64,000 bases of DNA. Source: Phycomyces nitens (Eukaryota > Mucoromycota > Mucoromycetes > Mucorales > Phycomycetaceae). Shown here piece by piece: positions 52,563 through 64,000 of this stretch. The position numbers and the translations under genes are program-made. A model generated the notes under the pieces. It saw only the letters and a list, made by a program, of their open reading frames with translations. It was not told the DNA's origin and did no database searches. Every line of letters starts with the position of its first letter. Within the stretch, counting starts at the first letter, position 1. The DNA is taken from assembly GCA_022702545.1 (NCBI GenBank), contig JAHRBC010000001.1, forward strand, positions 186,001 through 250,000, in the 5' to 3' direction.

Positions 52563-53531
52563 ATGTCGACCCACACTGCCTCTTCCTGCCCTTTACGCTC
52601 CATGGCTTGCTTGACGGTCAAGGACGGAATTGTGGCCAGTGCTACGCAAGAGTGGATCGATATCGTTGGCTTTGATCCAGTTCAGGCACACATCGACCAC
52701 CTATGGACAGCAAAGTCCCCATACGTCTCACTAGAGAATCCATTCACTCGCGAGGAGTTTACTCTTTGCGTCTGCAGCCATGTTTCCGAGAAAGACCCCA
52801 AGGCAGTCGACATTGTGTGTTCAGACGTAACAGCTCTCGACAGCCTCGCTCGCCACAATCCCGTCGACCATTGTATCGCACGATTGTCAACCTATGGAAC
52901 CATAGAGGCCTTTTACGACCAAAAGACAAACTGGACACACGGCATTGGTCTGCCCTTGATGCGCTTTGTCCACCCTGACGACGTCCGCAGATTATGTGGC
53001 GGCTTATGTGCAGCCGAACTAGCAATGGTTTCGTTCCAGGTCCGGTGCGACTTTTACAACGCAGACTACGATTGGTTCGACTTTACGGTGGTCAATATCG
53101 GCAACGATATTTTGTGCATTATCCGTCCAACCGACAATGTGTCCAAAGACCACATCCAAAAAACAGTTCCAACAATGACTAATTACACCACCCTCCATCG
53201 TGTTCATGAGTCGTTTTGGAAAAGCCTCGAGGCTGGTGTGGCTGCCGTCACAAACTCGCTGGCCTCTACACTTGTTTTTGTAGTCCAAACCATTCTATCG
53301 GCTTGCTTTTATGACTCCAAGCATCCATGGACTCTTGCTCTGTCAGAAAGGATGCTGTTTGGTGCTCTTGCCATCTTCAAGGCAAGACCCGAAGTGAACC
53401 GTGTTTGGAATGCACTCCATTGGACAGGTCTTTTCCACGAGTCTGCACGCTCCTCATTTGAGCGACGGCTGGACCAAGGTGCCGAATGGTTGATTGCCAG
53501 GGCATATGGAAATACATGTATTCCTGTCTAA
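52563..53531 (+). CDS. PAS-like sensor-domain protein, intronless
   Basis: Single uninterrupted open frame of 322 residues from an ATG preceded by a pyrimidine-rich block (ttcttcttctccttgttc...). Two PAS-type regions seem present: GIVASATQEWIDIVGFDPVQ (first) and ARLSTYGTIEAFYDQKTNW with MRFVHPDDVRRLCGGL (second, VHPDD is a common PAS strand/helix signature). The C-terminal third is helical (SVTN-type, ASTLVFVVQTILSACFYD), with a moderately hydrophobic helix. No DNA-binding or kinase domain follows. Codon use is richer in C-ending codons than its neighbours. Function unknown. Confidence 0.6.
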   Translation: MSTHTASSCPLRSMACLTVKDGIVASATQEWIDIVGFDPVQAHIDHLWTAKSPYVSLENPFTREEFTLCVCSHVSEKDPKAVDIVCSDVTALDSLARHNPVDHCIARLSTYGTIEAFYDQKTNWTHGIGLPLMRFVHPDDVRRLCGGLCAAELAMVSFQVRCDFYNADYDWFDFTVVNIGNDILCIIRPTDNVSKDHIQKTVPTMTNYTTLHRVHESFWKSLEAGVAAVTNSLASTLVFVVQTILSACFYDSKHPWTLALSERMLFGALAIFKARPEVNRVWNALHWTGLFHESARSSFERRLDQGAEWLIARAYGNTCIPV

Positions 53532-53908
53532 GAGACCTTCACCCCCATGGTCTTTATGATGCCATTCAATTGTATATATACCCTATGATACTCTTTATAA
53601 TTCATTTTTTATATAATACTAGAGCTCAATCTACAAACATATTCCCCCTTTTTTTTTTGGCTGTACAAATCCACATTTCTGTATAAAAACATTCATAAAT
53701 CATCATCAAATAGACAATCTAATACTATTAATTAACCGATTAAAAGGCTCGTTAAAACACCGGATTTGTGGGGTTCATCGTTTGCACCAAGAACATTATT
53801 AATCTTGTGGGTGGGTGGGTGTATTTTTAGCCATCCCCACTCAATCAGAAAAATGAGCATGGTCTCCTGGATTTACCTTGCAGAGATGCAAAGCCAATCC
53901 TCTTGACC

Positions 53909-53951
<43 letters not shown>

Positions 53952-54974
53952 AGCCCAATAAAAATACAAATATCCCTGTGCTCTTCTTCTTTTCTTTTTT
54001 TTTTCAGGAAACAAAAAATAGATTCTAAAAGTACTCATGGTCGAATGTCTGGAAACAGCTGATAAATTGCTCAAGAGGTTCAGATCATGCTCACGAGGTA
54101 AACTGTTATACAAACGGCTTGTGTTTTGAGAGATAAGGAATGTTTGAGGCACACCGCCAAACATGATATGGTCAAGATGATCTTGCGACCGATTGCGTAT
54201 GTATGTATACCTTATTCAGGGACAATCCTACCAAGATTGGGATAGGTTCATCGATCAGTAAACAATCTTTAATAGATCATGTTTGTCTCTTATATACAAA
54301 CATACATGATATATTATGGTTTTAATAGATCAAAAACATCACTAGTATTTGTGACCTAGGGTTATGCGCAAAGGACCACTGGGCTGCCTAATAGTATTCC
54401 AATCTGAGGATTATGCCCGTCTTTATTCTACTTGGCAAGCCTATTCTATATCTAGACTGTCCTCAATAGCTGTTTATGTCGTTCCTTGGCTTATTTAGCA
54501 ATTTTTTCTTTATTGCAGGGTCAAGGATAATAATAATCTTGATCAGATGGAAGCTGAGAAACAAGGTTAAATGATAGTTTGTGTAAATGCATGTTTAAAT
54601 CGGCACCAGTTGCAACTTTAGGCAGCCAAAAATATGTACAACCATCTAGAAATCCGGATAAAGTCAAAATTTTTCAAAGTGTACCATTCACCCTCCTTTG
54701 TAAAGCCATGATTTTTGACAGCAAGCCATCTTGACTGGACTTGCTGATTCTGATTAGATTTGATCTCTAGATAAAATAATAATACTAATAATAACAATAA
54801 TAAGGCAACTATTCCAATGGATACTTGTCACTTGGAGACATAAACACGTTCCTTGAAAGTACTAGGCGTGAATATAGGAATATTTCTAGAGTTATGTTTT
54901 CACAAGCGGTTTGTATTATTTGTGGGGTTGCGCATTGGCAGACATGAGACAGAAAACGTTTTGCATTGCTGGGC
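53532..54974. other. Intergenic region with (ATT)n and possible relic exon
   Basis: An (ATT)n array is at about 53910-53951. A coding-like stretch starts with an ATG at 54037 (MVECLETADKLLKRFRSCSR) and ends at a GTAAAC donor-like site near 54099; downstream, DMVKMILRPIA-like sequence is broken by stops. This may be a dead gene; not identified. Confidence 0.35.
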
Positions 54975-55388
54975 ATGGCCAGATCGACGGTTGTTGCAGT
55001 ATTCAAAACACGGTTAACCGAATTATTGCATGATTTTGCCCTCTGCTTGGACCAGGAGTGGGTCCGTGGTGCTCTAGTCAAGGAATGGATACCCGGTATT
55101 AAGATGATGTTTTTGAATTCCAGTCGACATTGGTGCAAACCCATTAGCCCCAAGACATATCAGAGAAGAGGAACCTTGCAATATCTGTTTGGGACTATGG
55201 TGGTACAATATACGGTTGTCATGGAGTTTGAGGCTTTTATAGTACACAATATACAAACCAGCAATATTTGGCAGTGCTATCGGTTTTGGGATATGTTGGC
55301 TAGTACCACCATGACGCGTTTTGTGTTGAGTATATATATTGATGAGGATGTGCCGCGGGAGGGTCTGCTTAGACTCTTGGTGCACTGA
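54975..55388 (+). CDS. Unrecognised small protein (137 residues)
   Basis: Open frame from an ATG at 54975 (MARSTVVAVFKTRLTELLHD) to TGA at 55388. Contains CLDQEWVRGALVKEWIPGI, MEFEAFIVHNIQTSNIWQC and a C-terminal ASTTMTRFVLSIYIDEDVP. The codon pattern is gene-like, but there is no known motif and the frame overlaps a minus-strand open frame (54809-55153). Could be a gene fragment next to the relic region to the left. Confidence 0.4.
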   Translation: MARSTVVAVFKTRLTELLHDFALCLDQEWVRGALVKEWIPGIKMMFLNSSRHWCKPISPKTYQRRGTLQYLFGTMVVQYTVVMEFEAFIVHNIQTSNIWQCYRFWDMLASTTMTRFVLSIYIDEDVPREGLLRLLVH

Positions 55389-56920
55389 TCTGATGTGGAA
55401 CATTGAAACAAGTGTATTAAAAAACCAATTGTTCTGTTTTGCTTTGTATGGACCTGCAAAGCCAACAGGGGGCCTGTTTTTTTTACACTCGAGTGCTTTT
55501 TAGCCAATCACCAATAGCCTGCTTAGCTATTATTCTTGACCAGTGTCCCGTTTCCACTCTATTTTTGATAGATGCGTGGCCTTTTTGATGAACACTTGCA
55601 CAGAATGCTCAAATTGAGAATACAAAAATCACCTGCAAATGCCAAAACACGCCTCCCCAGACATTAAGCACCAATCATTTCAAACTTTGAACAAACCATA
55701 TTTGTTTCAAATTTTGTCATCCTTGAAAATAAACTTATATTGTGCAAGCAGCACATTCACGCGCCCATTCAATTTACAGATATTTAATTGCAGCCTCTTG
55801 AAAAAAATAAAAATCCTCACAGGTTTTGTGGCTTTTCTAATATACTCTTTACTGCCAAAAGCAGAAGCGGTATGTACCATATATATATATATATATTTCT
55901 AGAATTACACAAGGTGTCTTATTACATAATTATGATATTAAATATGAAATGGTTCTCTATAGTGTGCATATCTGGTATTAAATCCATCGAATTAAAATAG
56001 ACATAATGGCGGAATTGATATCTGAGAGTAATTTATATAAGAAACACAACGGGTACTAGAGAGAGAGTTTGGATACATTTGGGGACTCGAATTTCTGTAA
56101 ACTCTTGTTTAGAAACAAAATACAAGATTTTATTCTGCCTTTTTTTAAAAAAGAAAAAGAAAATAGCTTGTGTAAAATCGGAATCCCCAAACGTCTTTAA
56201 TGTCTCGTAGAAACCTACAATCTGTACAGATAAATGGTTAACCTTGTCCTTCAATTGAAGAAAGGCTTTGCATCCTGTTTTATGTATATATATTCTATAG
56301 AATTTAGAGGTGGTATTAGAAAGGTGATGTTTTTTGCAGAAAAATCGGAACCTCGATATGTACCGTCTCCGTTGCAATTATTAAAGCTGTATAGAGATAT
56401 ACATGATACAATTAGTTTTACTTTTTTTTAAGAGGCAGTTTATGAACTTGGCATATTTCTTGGTCTATAAGCAAGGAATAGCTGACTTACAAGGCATGGA
56501 ATAGACAAATCTATGGCTTCATAGTTGCAGTTGTAATAATAGCAAATATGTAACAAAAGCAGAGATAAAAAAAAAGTATATAGTGGATGACCCATATGTC
56601 AAAGATAACAGTCGCTCCTTTTATTGGCACTTGATGTTGATACACCTGGTACCAAAGCCAAGAGAGTTGTGAACCATAGTATAGAGCCATACATTTTGAG
56701 CAAAAAAGATCAATGCAACCTTGTTATACTCATCTACCCTCCAACTATAAACATGACAAGAATATATTATGTATATTGTCCTGTATTAACTTTTAATAGT
56801 ATAATACGCATCGATATATGCACAACTACTGCAAGTAATGTGGTAAGGAGGTATGTCAAAAGAACATTGTAGAAGGTGAAAGAAACAGCAAAGGTCAATG
56901 AACATACAATTTTATCAAGG
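55389..56920. other. AT-rich noncoding region
   Basis: No gene recognised. Short open frames (55639-55902, 56624-56872) are AT-driven and unsupported; a TA-rich run is at about 55879-55898. Confidence 0.45.
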
Positions 56921-58565
56921 TTAATTTATGGGGTTCTGGACAGTGATGCTATTTCCATATAGACTTTTTAAAGAGTATGCCTGTGGTATCGGGTCTGCAT
57001 GCTTGAGCCGCTCAGACAAGTCCAACACACCTTTGGACCAACTGAATACTCTTTCCATTTGACGGAAACTTAACCGAGGCATGTCGCTTGCGAGCATGGA
57101 CGTCATTATCTACAAGTGTCAAAGATCCGAAATGCATCTTTTCAGTTTTGTACTGACAACTATACATCCGCACCTGATTGTTGTTGTCTAGCGCATTGGC
57201 TATTACATTCAGTGCTCATCTGGTATTTCAGCATACTTTTACAAGGGCTGATTGGGCTTTTTTTTTTCGTCTGTTGGAGTTGTGCCTCCAGGTAATTCAA
57301 GAAGGAAACTGAGAATCGGGACCTTGTTGTTGACTAGACCAATACCGTCCAATTTGTGCCTGGCGTGTAACTGTTCCCGAGATGTTAACTTGCCAAGGTC
57401 ATTAGGAAATAGTAGCCAGATATCGGTTATGAAGTGTGTATTTCACTCAGTTGTGGAGTGTATACCACACGACTGTATCATTGAACTGGCGGAACAATGA
57501 ATTCAACAGTGAAATGGTAGTCGACACCACAAAAGTTCTTTCTTTGTTTCGCTCTTTTGGGACGATATTGATGGGAGCTCTTATGAGGTCCGGGTTGCAA
57601 GGAGATGAAAAATTAACATTTAGATTCTATATATCCCTTATAACCCAATTACCAATGTTCTGTCGTAAATTCCAGCCCCCACAAGTCGTTATCTTGGTAA
57701 ATTTCAAACTGCTTTGGGTCAATGGCGGTGCGATCACGCGCCTCAAGACGCGAAAGATGCGGGTTGAGGCTGGACTCTTTGATCTGTGACATGAACTTTT
57801 GACATGCTTTGTCTGGGCCCCAAGAGGAGAGCTTTAGATTTTCAGCCCAATGTGTCTGCACTAGCTTCTCTACTTTCTTTGCAACATCAGGGAGTGTCAA
57901 GTCGATGATATCTAGTAAGCCAACCAGGTCAAATGACCCTGAAAAACTTTTGGATATTTTTTTTTCGATCTTTAAGTAGTTCCCTTACTGTGGTCGCTGA
58001 TTGTCATAGGGTAGATTACTATATATTTCACATGGACTAATTTGTCAAATGTTTATTACCACTCTCATCATTTCTGGGAACTGAAAGTTGAACGTCAATG
58101 TTATTGTTTGTTGTGTCTTTGTTGCTCTCGTGGCTACTTGCAGATGAATCATGTCTTTTGCCATTATTGAAGTTCAAGAAATTATTACACGTCTGAAAGA
58201 AACCCAGCGAAATCAATTCACTTGCTGTGCTATGTTGTAACCCTTTGAATCCTGCTAGCTTGCCCCCTTTTTTTTTTACTGTGCTACTCAATACTTTGAC
58301 AAGGCTTTTGTGACAGTCTGGAATGGTCTGAAGAGTTCGTTTTTCCCAATAATCGCGTACTGTTGGTCAAAGAGTGAATTTATATTGTTTTTTTTTTAAA
58401 AATTACCTTGAATCGGTTTAGTTCAGTGTAGATTTGATGGGGTATAGTGTTGTCTCGCATCTGTTTCTTGCAAGGATTCAAATTCCCTAAATTAGGTCGA
58501 CGTTTGTCCGAGAAAGGTCTTGAAAGTGTCTTTATAGTTGAAATAATCAAAGCAGTTGTCGCCAC
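56921..58565 (-). pseudogene. Broken multi-exon gene relic, family not recognised
   Basis: Several minus-strand segments look like one former gene: an ATG at 58565 (MATTALIISTIKTLSRPFSD), VRDYWEKRTLQTIPDCHKSL with SSASSHESNKDTTNNNIDVQ (58300-58040), LTLPDVAKKVEKLVQTHWAE and EARDRTAIDPKQFEIYQ (57900-57650), TFVVSTTISLLNSLFRQFND (about 57550-57480), THFITDIWLLFPNDLGKLTS and VPILSFLLELPGG (57450-57260), then PRLSFRQMERVFSWSKG to a stop at 56921. Junctions between 57650 and 57440 keep no frame with any GT-AG pair I tried, so at least one frameshift or stop is likely. The function is unknown. Confidence 0.5.
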
Positions 58566-59498
58566 CGCTATTTTATTGCTTGAACCACGCTGCAGCCGTT
58601 TCCAGTTCGGCAGTTACCATTGTGATGTTGTCAAATATACTTGTATTTCAAGTATATTAGTGTACTTGAAGAAGTATCTCTCTCAAGTAGCATAAAAGGA
58701 AACTTTAAGAGGTATTTATACTGTTACAGCCATGTGTTGTATCTGCACAACTGTAAATACTATAAAACCATTTACGACTAACCTCAGCATTCAATATGTC
58801 AGGAATAACTAATACCATTAAATCGACACAGTGGAAAGTGAGTTCCACTATTAATTAACAAGAATTCTAGTCAAAATAAATATATAAGTTATGCTTCATT
58901 TACTTTTCTATGTTGGTCAGAAACCAAAACAAGAAAGGGACTGTTGTCATGAACAGCAATCCATGTTTGACACCGTACAAAGGTCTACGTAATCTATTAT
59001 TCGATCCAAACAGTAATATTTCTGACACTTTGGTATAAATAACAAGGCAAAAATAATTGTGGCCAGTTTGTTTAAACTACATTAAACTCTCTTTAACAAG
59101 ATGTATTATAATATCGATTGCTTTGGTTTAGAGTCTTTGCTGATTCAAAGCATATTATTGTATTAGCAGTCAACCTTGAATGGATTCCGGGGTTTAAGAA
59201 CTCTATTTATTTAACAAAGTACGTCGACAATCAAGGAAAAAGATGGCTCTAATATTAAAAGTGATTATAATCGTGTAGATTGTGATTCGTAAAGAGTAAA
59301 GAAGTATTGACAACAAAGATATATCCCAATTAAGTAAGGGTTAATCCTGTGACTTCCTTCGGTGTGTCAATCTAGTGTTACCAAGACATTTATGTATTCC
59401 GTGACGCGTGACTGAGATTAGAAATTCAGCCGATTATGACCAAGCTTGTAGACATCTCTTTGGTTTATTTAACATGAAGGGCGTAATTAAAGGCGATT
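58566..59498. other. AT-rich noncoding region
   Basis: No coding or repeat signal recognised apart from the promoter side of the relic gene to the left. Confidence 0.4.
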
Positions 59499-59745
59499 GA
59501 TTGGAATCCTCATTCAAAAGAACATCTTGCTGATCCAAAGCCTTTCTATTGTTTAAGCTTAAAAACACCAATGTTGTGTTACAAAACTGTTAATTGCATC
59601 AATTCGTGACAAGAAACAACCTTTTGTTGGCTGGACTACTCTTCAACAGACTGAGAGACCCGGAGGTCCCCCTTTTGCTCGCTCTGGATACTATGCTTTT
59701 GTGTTCTCCCAGAAGTATGTGAAATGCCATTACCTTGACGTGTAA
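59499..59745 (+). pseudogene. Frameshifted relic coding segment
   Basis: Too short for an intact gene. Frame 1 reads DWNPHSKEHLADPKPFYCLS from 59499; after a run of five A (59561-59565) coding sense moves to another frame: VTKLLIASIRDKKQPFVGWT, LQQTERPGGPPFARSGYYAF, VFSQKYVKCHYLDV and a stop at 59743-59745. No ATG is present. Probably the remains of a mobile-element or duplicated-gene protein; not identified. Confidence 0.4.
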
Positions 59746-62324
59746 TGGCTCCCGCAAAAGACTCCACCAGCGAATTGATCGTCTTTGTCCTAATTTTTAA
59801 TGTCTAATGAAAAAAAACAAAGGTTTGGCGCAAATATTGGAATAACAGAGTTGTACGGTAATATCAACTCATTCCAAGAAACAAAAGTAATGCTTGGTTT
59901 ATTATATTCCAAATAAAAAATAAAACAATACATGTAATTCTACAATAAGTAAAGTTTAGCTTGGAATAATTTCTGTGATTGTGGGGCGTATACTGCGTAC
60001 AATAAAAGTAATAGCAGACATCAATGGATAAAATAACGAAACCATCCAAAGCTCTTTGATCTCTATCCCAAACTTAAAGCAGATAATTAAAAAAGTTTTG
60101 CGATTTCACTCTAGCAAGACCTTGCACAATTCGCCCAAGACACTTTTTTTTTTACAATGTAGATGGACTCGACTATGATGGAGATGCAAGCCTTCTAAAC
60201 AAAAAAGCTATGAATAGAACGGTAACTCCAAGAGTCAAGGCCAAACATCACGCCTCAGCCTTTTTGTTTGTTTGCTTGCTTGCTTGTTTGTTTGCATGGA
60301 CCACTTGAGATCAACACGTCTCGGCTTTAGCGACTGTCCTGTTTCTTTTAAAGCCTTTGTAATGAAATAAGAGGTGGTAGATTTGAAAATTGCTTTAAAT
60401 ATTTTGTAAATAAATGTAGAGGTCCCGAAATTTCTAGTGATGACTTCTACTAGACTGATCCAAATGTTTCTCTATATCATTTTAATTACACCATTTCATC
60501 AAAACAGAAAGAAACCCCTTTATAAGCAAAAGCAACTTTTTTTTTAGGTTTTCAAAAAAAAGGTCTGATTATCAGAGGTACTCTTCATGACATTTCACAT
60601 TCTAGAATATCCAAAGAACTATACTAAAAAGCAAAAAAAGGGGGGCATTCAAAGAACACTGAGTGTGATTTACGCCGCCTTGAGAATTAAATTAAAAAAA
60701 ATTATGATATACACTTGGAGAGCTGACAAATACCATGAAAGACACAATAGGCAGTTACATCTACGAGATTACCATCCGTCGTGTCACTTTTAGGATTTAA
60801 ACATCTTCTTGTCTACTCTATTTAAGGCATAGCTATCCAAAGGACCCACAAACAAGCGCTTAGAATTTATTCAGCCCTTCAAAAAAAAAAAAAGGACGAT
60901 GGAATCATATCTAGAATGATGAATCTAGATTTATGCGTTTTCCAATGATAGAAACATGCGAACATGACGCTTTACAGGAACTAAGAAATATCAAGGAGCT
61001 AGATTCTGGAATCCACAAATAATGAAATAAAATGCCCATTAAAATCAATGAGAGGCAGCGCACGTCAATTTCAAAGTGTATAGATCAAATAAAGCAGAAA
61101 AAAGTTGGCACAAAATACTAAACTTATTTAATAAACATTCTTTTTATTATTGAATGTCATGAGTATTTACTTATGTGTTTTCAAGCATAGTTTGTTAAAC
61201 AAAAGTAGGTAAAATATAAGAATAGAGTTAATCAAGTTAATTGATTTATTTGGTGGATATTTAATCGACCCAATAATGTGAGGAGTCTGTACTATAGTTG
61301 TCATTATTCGCAAGGCTACATGGTCTGAACACTATTGACGGAAAGAGCGTTCCGTGGAAAGGCAAAAGGTGTTTAATTGAAGCACAATATAGGTGGTAAG
61401 TACTAGGATCATTAAGACTAGAAACAGTTAAATGTGGTGCATCAAGTCTTTAGGGGGGATCATAATTTAGTTCTTGGAATAATGCTTTTAAGAAGGCAGT
61501 AAATAGTCAAATATTTTGCACAAAGATATCAGTTTCTAGACAAACGTTGATATCGATGCTAGTGTTCCCCAAGAAAGCTGACATGATAACCAGTAAATTC
61601 ATACGCTTAGTTCCAATCTTTAGTTGATTTTGTGTGCCTTTTCTGTCAGAATCTTTACGTATTCCAGTGAATAAAGTATCACCAAAAGACAGTAAAGATT
61701 TTATTGATGTCTTATCATTACAGCCAATTGATTTTGACTTGGAATATACATGTCAACAAGGTTTAAACTTGATTATTAATACTAGTCTCATAGATGTGAT
61801 TGCATATTATGTTTCTCACGGTGTTTTTTAGCTCTCCAAGTACAAGTCTACAAGTGTTTTATTTCATTTTGAAGATGGTGTAAATCACAAAGGACTTTTG
61901 AACGCCCTTTTTTTGCTTTTCCAAAACGCAGAGCCTTTCTTTTTATGATTCTTTGATTAAATACTTTGGATATGTCATAAAGTCCATCTAATAATCAGAC
62001 CTCTTTTTTTTTGTTGGAAATCTAAAGAAAAAAAATTGGGTTTGCTTATAAATCTCTCGCTGATCTGAATGGGAAAAGAAATGGTATGGCAAGAGAATAA
62101 TATAAATGTGATATTGTTATATTATTTGGGCAAGTTCAAGTGCCATTGTTGCTATACAAAAGGGGGTCTGCAGTGTGTCCAATCTTATTTATACAATCCA
62201 TACCCTCAACCGAGTTTTATGCCTGTCATGAGCTCATATTTGGAAATTCACAGCGTCTATAAATATTTGACTTTGGGTCCTATTTGTCATCATCATCATA
62301 ATCATCATTTGAATCTTTCACACA
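59746..62324. other. Gene-poor region upstream of the P450
   Basis: No intact gene seen. Two short coding-like pieces occur: 60587-60793 (IQRTLSVIYAALRIKLKKI, then RADKYHERHNRQLHLRDYH) and 61634-61831 (SKDFIDVLSLQPIDFDLEY). Both lack starts or neighbouring exons and are probably relics. A TTTG/TTGC-rich tract is at about 60262-60295. Confidence 0.4.
62258..62265 (+). promoter_or_regulatory. TATA box of the cytochrome P450 gene
   Basis: TATAAATA, 60 bases before the start codon at 62325, followed by a CATCATCATCAT stretch in the presumed 5' UTR. Confidence 0.5.
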
Positions 62325-64000
62325 ATGTCCCTTCAAGAAATATGCTCAAAATATGTCCTTTCAATCGCCAAAAATCACCAGAAATCACGTCTCATAACGT
62401 ATTCTACCGTCTTGGTTTTGTTGTATATGGCATACCGCAAAATCAGCAAATCCGTTCGTCCACCAAAGGGACTCTCTCACATTTCCCATATTCCTTACTT
62501 TCCGTACATGTATTCTGTGTTCAAAAAAGAAGACACGATAACCCGCAACAAGCGCTTTGCAAATAAGCTGTTTGAGAGTCCGGAAAGCAATGGTTTATAT
62601 GTGGTAGGTCATCAAGGCTCTGGATAAACAAAAGCAAGCAGGATTCATGTTTATCGATTCAGCGTCCAAATTACATTGGCTGGGAGGTTGCGGTGACGAG
62701 ACCCGAAGATGTAAAGAAGCTGTTGTTTACAAACAACACCTTTACCAAGGTTGACTATGCATCTGGCATCGAAGGCACAATTCTTTCAAAGTTCTCGCGA
62801 GGGCCAAATCTCGTGTTCGCAACCGGGGCGCACTGGAAAGCTCAGCGTATGGTTGCAAATCCAGCTTTCCATCGATCAGCACCTGCCAAGCTTTTTGGTA
62901 CCTTGACAAAGAAGCTGTTTAGAGTGATGGACGGCCGGGATAACAAGACGTTTGACATCACGGAACTCATGGAGGCTTGGGCACTAGATGCTATTGGGCT
63001 TGCTGGATTTGGTAAACTGACATGATATGGCTCTGGTGGCCATTTTAGCCCAAAATATATCCGTAAACTGGCTGGCTAACCCATTTTTCTAGACTTTGAC
63101 TTTAATGCAATTGAACAGCCTGATTCGCCTTGGGTGTCTATTTATGAAAAGGTCGACAAGGCTTTGGTGCACCCGTTTCATGCATTCTTTCCAAAGGCTG
63201 ACCAGTACCTTTTATGGATGATGCCGGATAGAAAACAAGCCCACAAAGACCTCGATGTGTTCTTGAAGATGATTGACAATGTCATTATTTCAAAACAGAA
63301 ATCCCTGCGTGAAAACAAGTCAAATGAAAATTTAGAAAACAGCGAAAAGGACCTCTTGACATTGATGCTTGAAAGCGAACAAGGTAACACTCTATCAGCC
63401 ATTGAACTTCGGGTAGGTGTATCAAGTGATTTGCTGCAAAGAAAAAAAAACATTGAACCAAAGGCCCCTTTTTTTTAGAGTAACATGTGCGTATTTTTTG
63501 CGGCCGGGCATGAAACGACAGCAAATGCGCTTTCATTTGCCATTTATTTCATGGCTCTTTATCCCGATGTTCAGAGAAAGGCCAGAGAAGAAGCTTATAA
63601 GATTCTTGGGGACGCACAAGAAGATATAATTCCTACCATTGACCAAACAAAGTCAATGGAGTACATAAATGCTGTGATTAAAGAGACCCTTCGTTCACAT
63701 AGCCCGGGTCTGAGTACCTTTGCTCGCCAGGCCACAAAGGATACCGAGCTTGGGGGCGTTTTGATTCCCAAAGGTACCATGGTTACTATTGATATATTCA
63801 GTTTGCATCGCAACCCAAACGTATGGAATAATCCTGAAGTTTTTGATCCTGAACGCTTTATGCCTGGTGGCGAGGCAGAAAAGCAACCAAACAGTGGGTT
63901 ATCTTGGATCCCTTTCAGCACCGGTGCTCGACAGTGCATTGGAATGAATTTTAGCTTGATTGAACAGCGTGTGATGCTGTCAATGATGTGTAAGTTGTGA
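62325..64000 (+). CDS. Cytochrome P450 monooxygenase (partial, runs off the window)
   Basis: ER-anchored heme-thiolate monooxygenase of unknown substrate, of the fungal CYP4/CYP509-like type. Exons 62325-62603, 62663-63011, 63093-63412 and 63479-63989 keep the frame; a GTAAGT donor at 63990 shows that at least one more exon lies beyond the edge. The N-terminal anchor is LITYSTVLVLLYMAYRK. Landmarks: WKAQRMVANPAFH (C helix), the I-helix AAGHETTANAL, the K-helix KETLR with ExxR, the PERF-type FDPERFMPGG, and the heme loop FSTGARQCIGMNFSLIE with the axial Cys. About 486 residues are visible. Intact as far as can be seen. Confidence 0.92.

Overview
This window looks like fungal nuclear DNA, most likely from a Mucoromycota (Mucorales-type) species. 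It is AT-rich. Genes carry many short introns (about 45-110 nt) with GT-AG and a noticeable number of GC-AG boundaries. The protein set (Tlg2, Ddi1, Hap2, an SPT23/MGA2-type regulator, a fungal P450, an HSPA12-type Hsp70, a CTC1 homologue and an UNC80-like scaffold) fits an early-diverging filamentous fungus. There are no operons, ribosome binding sites or CRISPR arrays. No identification was run; the lineage is inferred from gene content and intron style.

Layout. 0-12.2 kb is gene-dense: a vacuolar-type serine carboxypeptidase (+), a PrmC/HemK glutamine methyltransferase (+), a germinal-centre Ste20-type kinase (-), DDI1 (-), and an SPT23/MGA2-like IPT-ankyrin regulator (-) with a very long Gln-Ala tract. 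12.2-16.9 kb is an AT-rich gene-poor stretch with hairpins, simple repeats and relic coding fragments, one resembling an OTU-type protease end. 16.9-29.2 kb holds two very large, divergently transcribed genes: a CTC1-like telomere-capping subunit (-) and an UNC80-like channel-complex scaffold (+). 29.2-36.8 kb has a decayed Tc1/mariner transposase, an HSPA12-type Hsp70, a tRNA-like relic, a Tlg2/syntaxin-16 SNARE and a GH27-type glycosidase. 37.2-55.4 kb is again gene-dense: FMC1, a DDHD phospholipase, HAP2/NF-YA, ribosomal protein eL33, an SLC35F6-like transporter, a Pho80/Pcl-type cyclin, a PEHE-domain protein, a three-RRM protein, a PAS-like protein and two unrecognised proteins. 55.4-62.3 kb is mostly noncoding with broken coding relics. 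A cytochrome P450 starts at 62.3 kb and runs off the right edge.

The genes do not form a pathway cluster; they are mainly housekeeping and regulatory genes. The most interesting signals are at the RNA level: five introns whose only frame-consistent splice uses a GC donor (two flank a 39-nt exon that completes a catalytic-serine motif), a 9-nt microexon encoding part of the HRDIK catalytic loop of the kinase, and a start codon that stands alone in its exon. At the protein level the standouts are the roughly 100-unit Gln-Ala tract, the PEHE domain split by a long Asn/Ser-rich insert, and the UNC80-like protein with two C1-like zinc modules.
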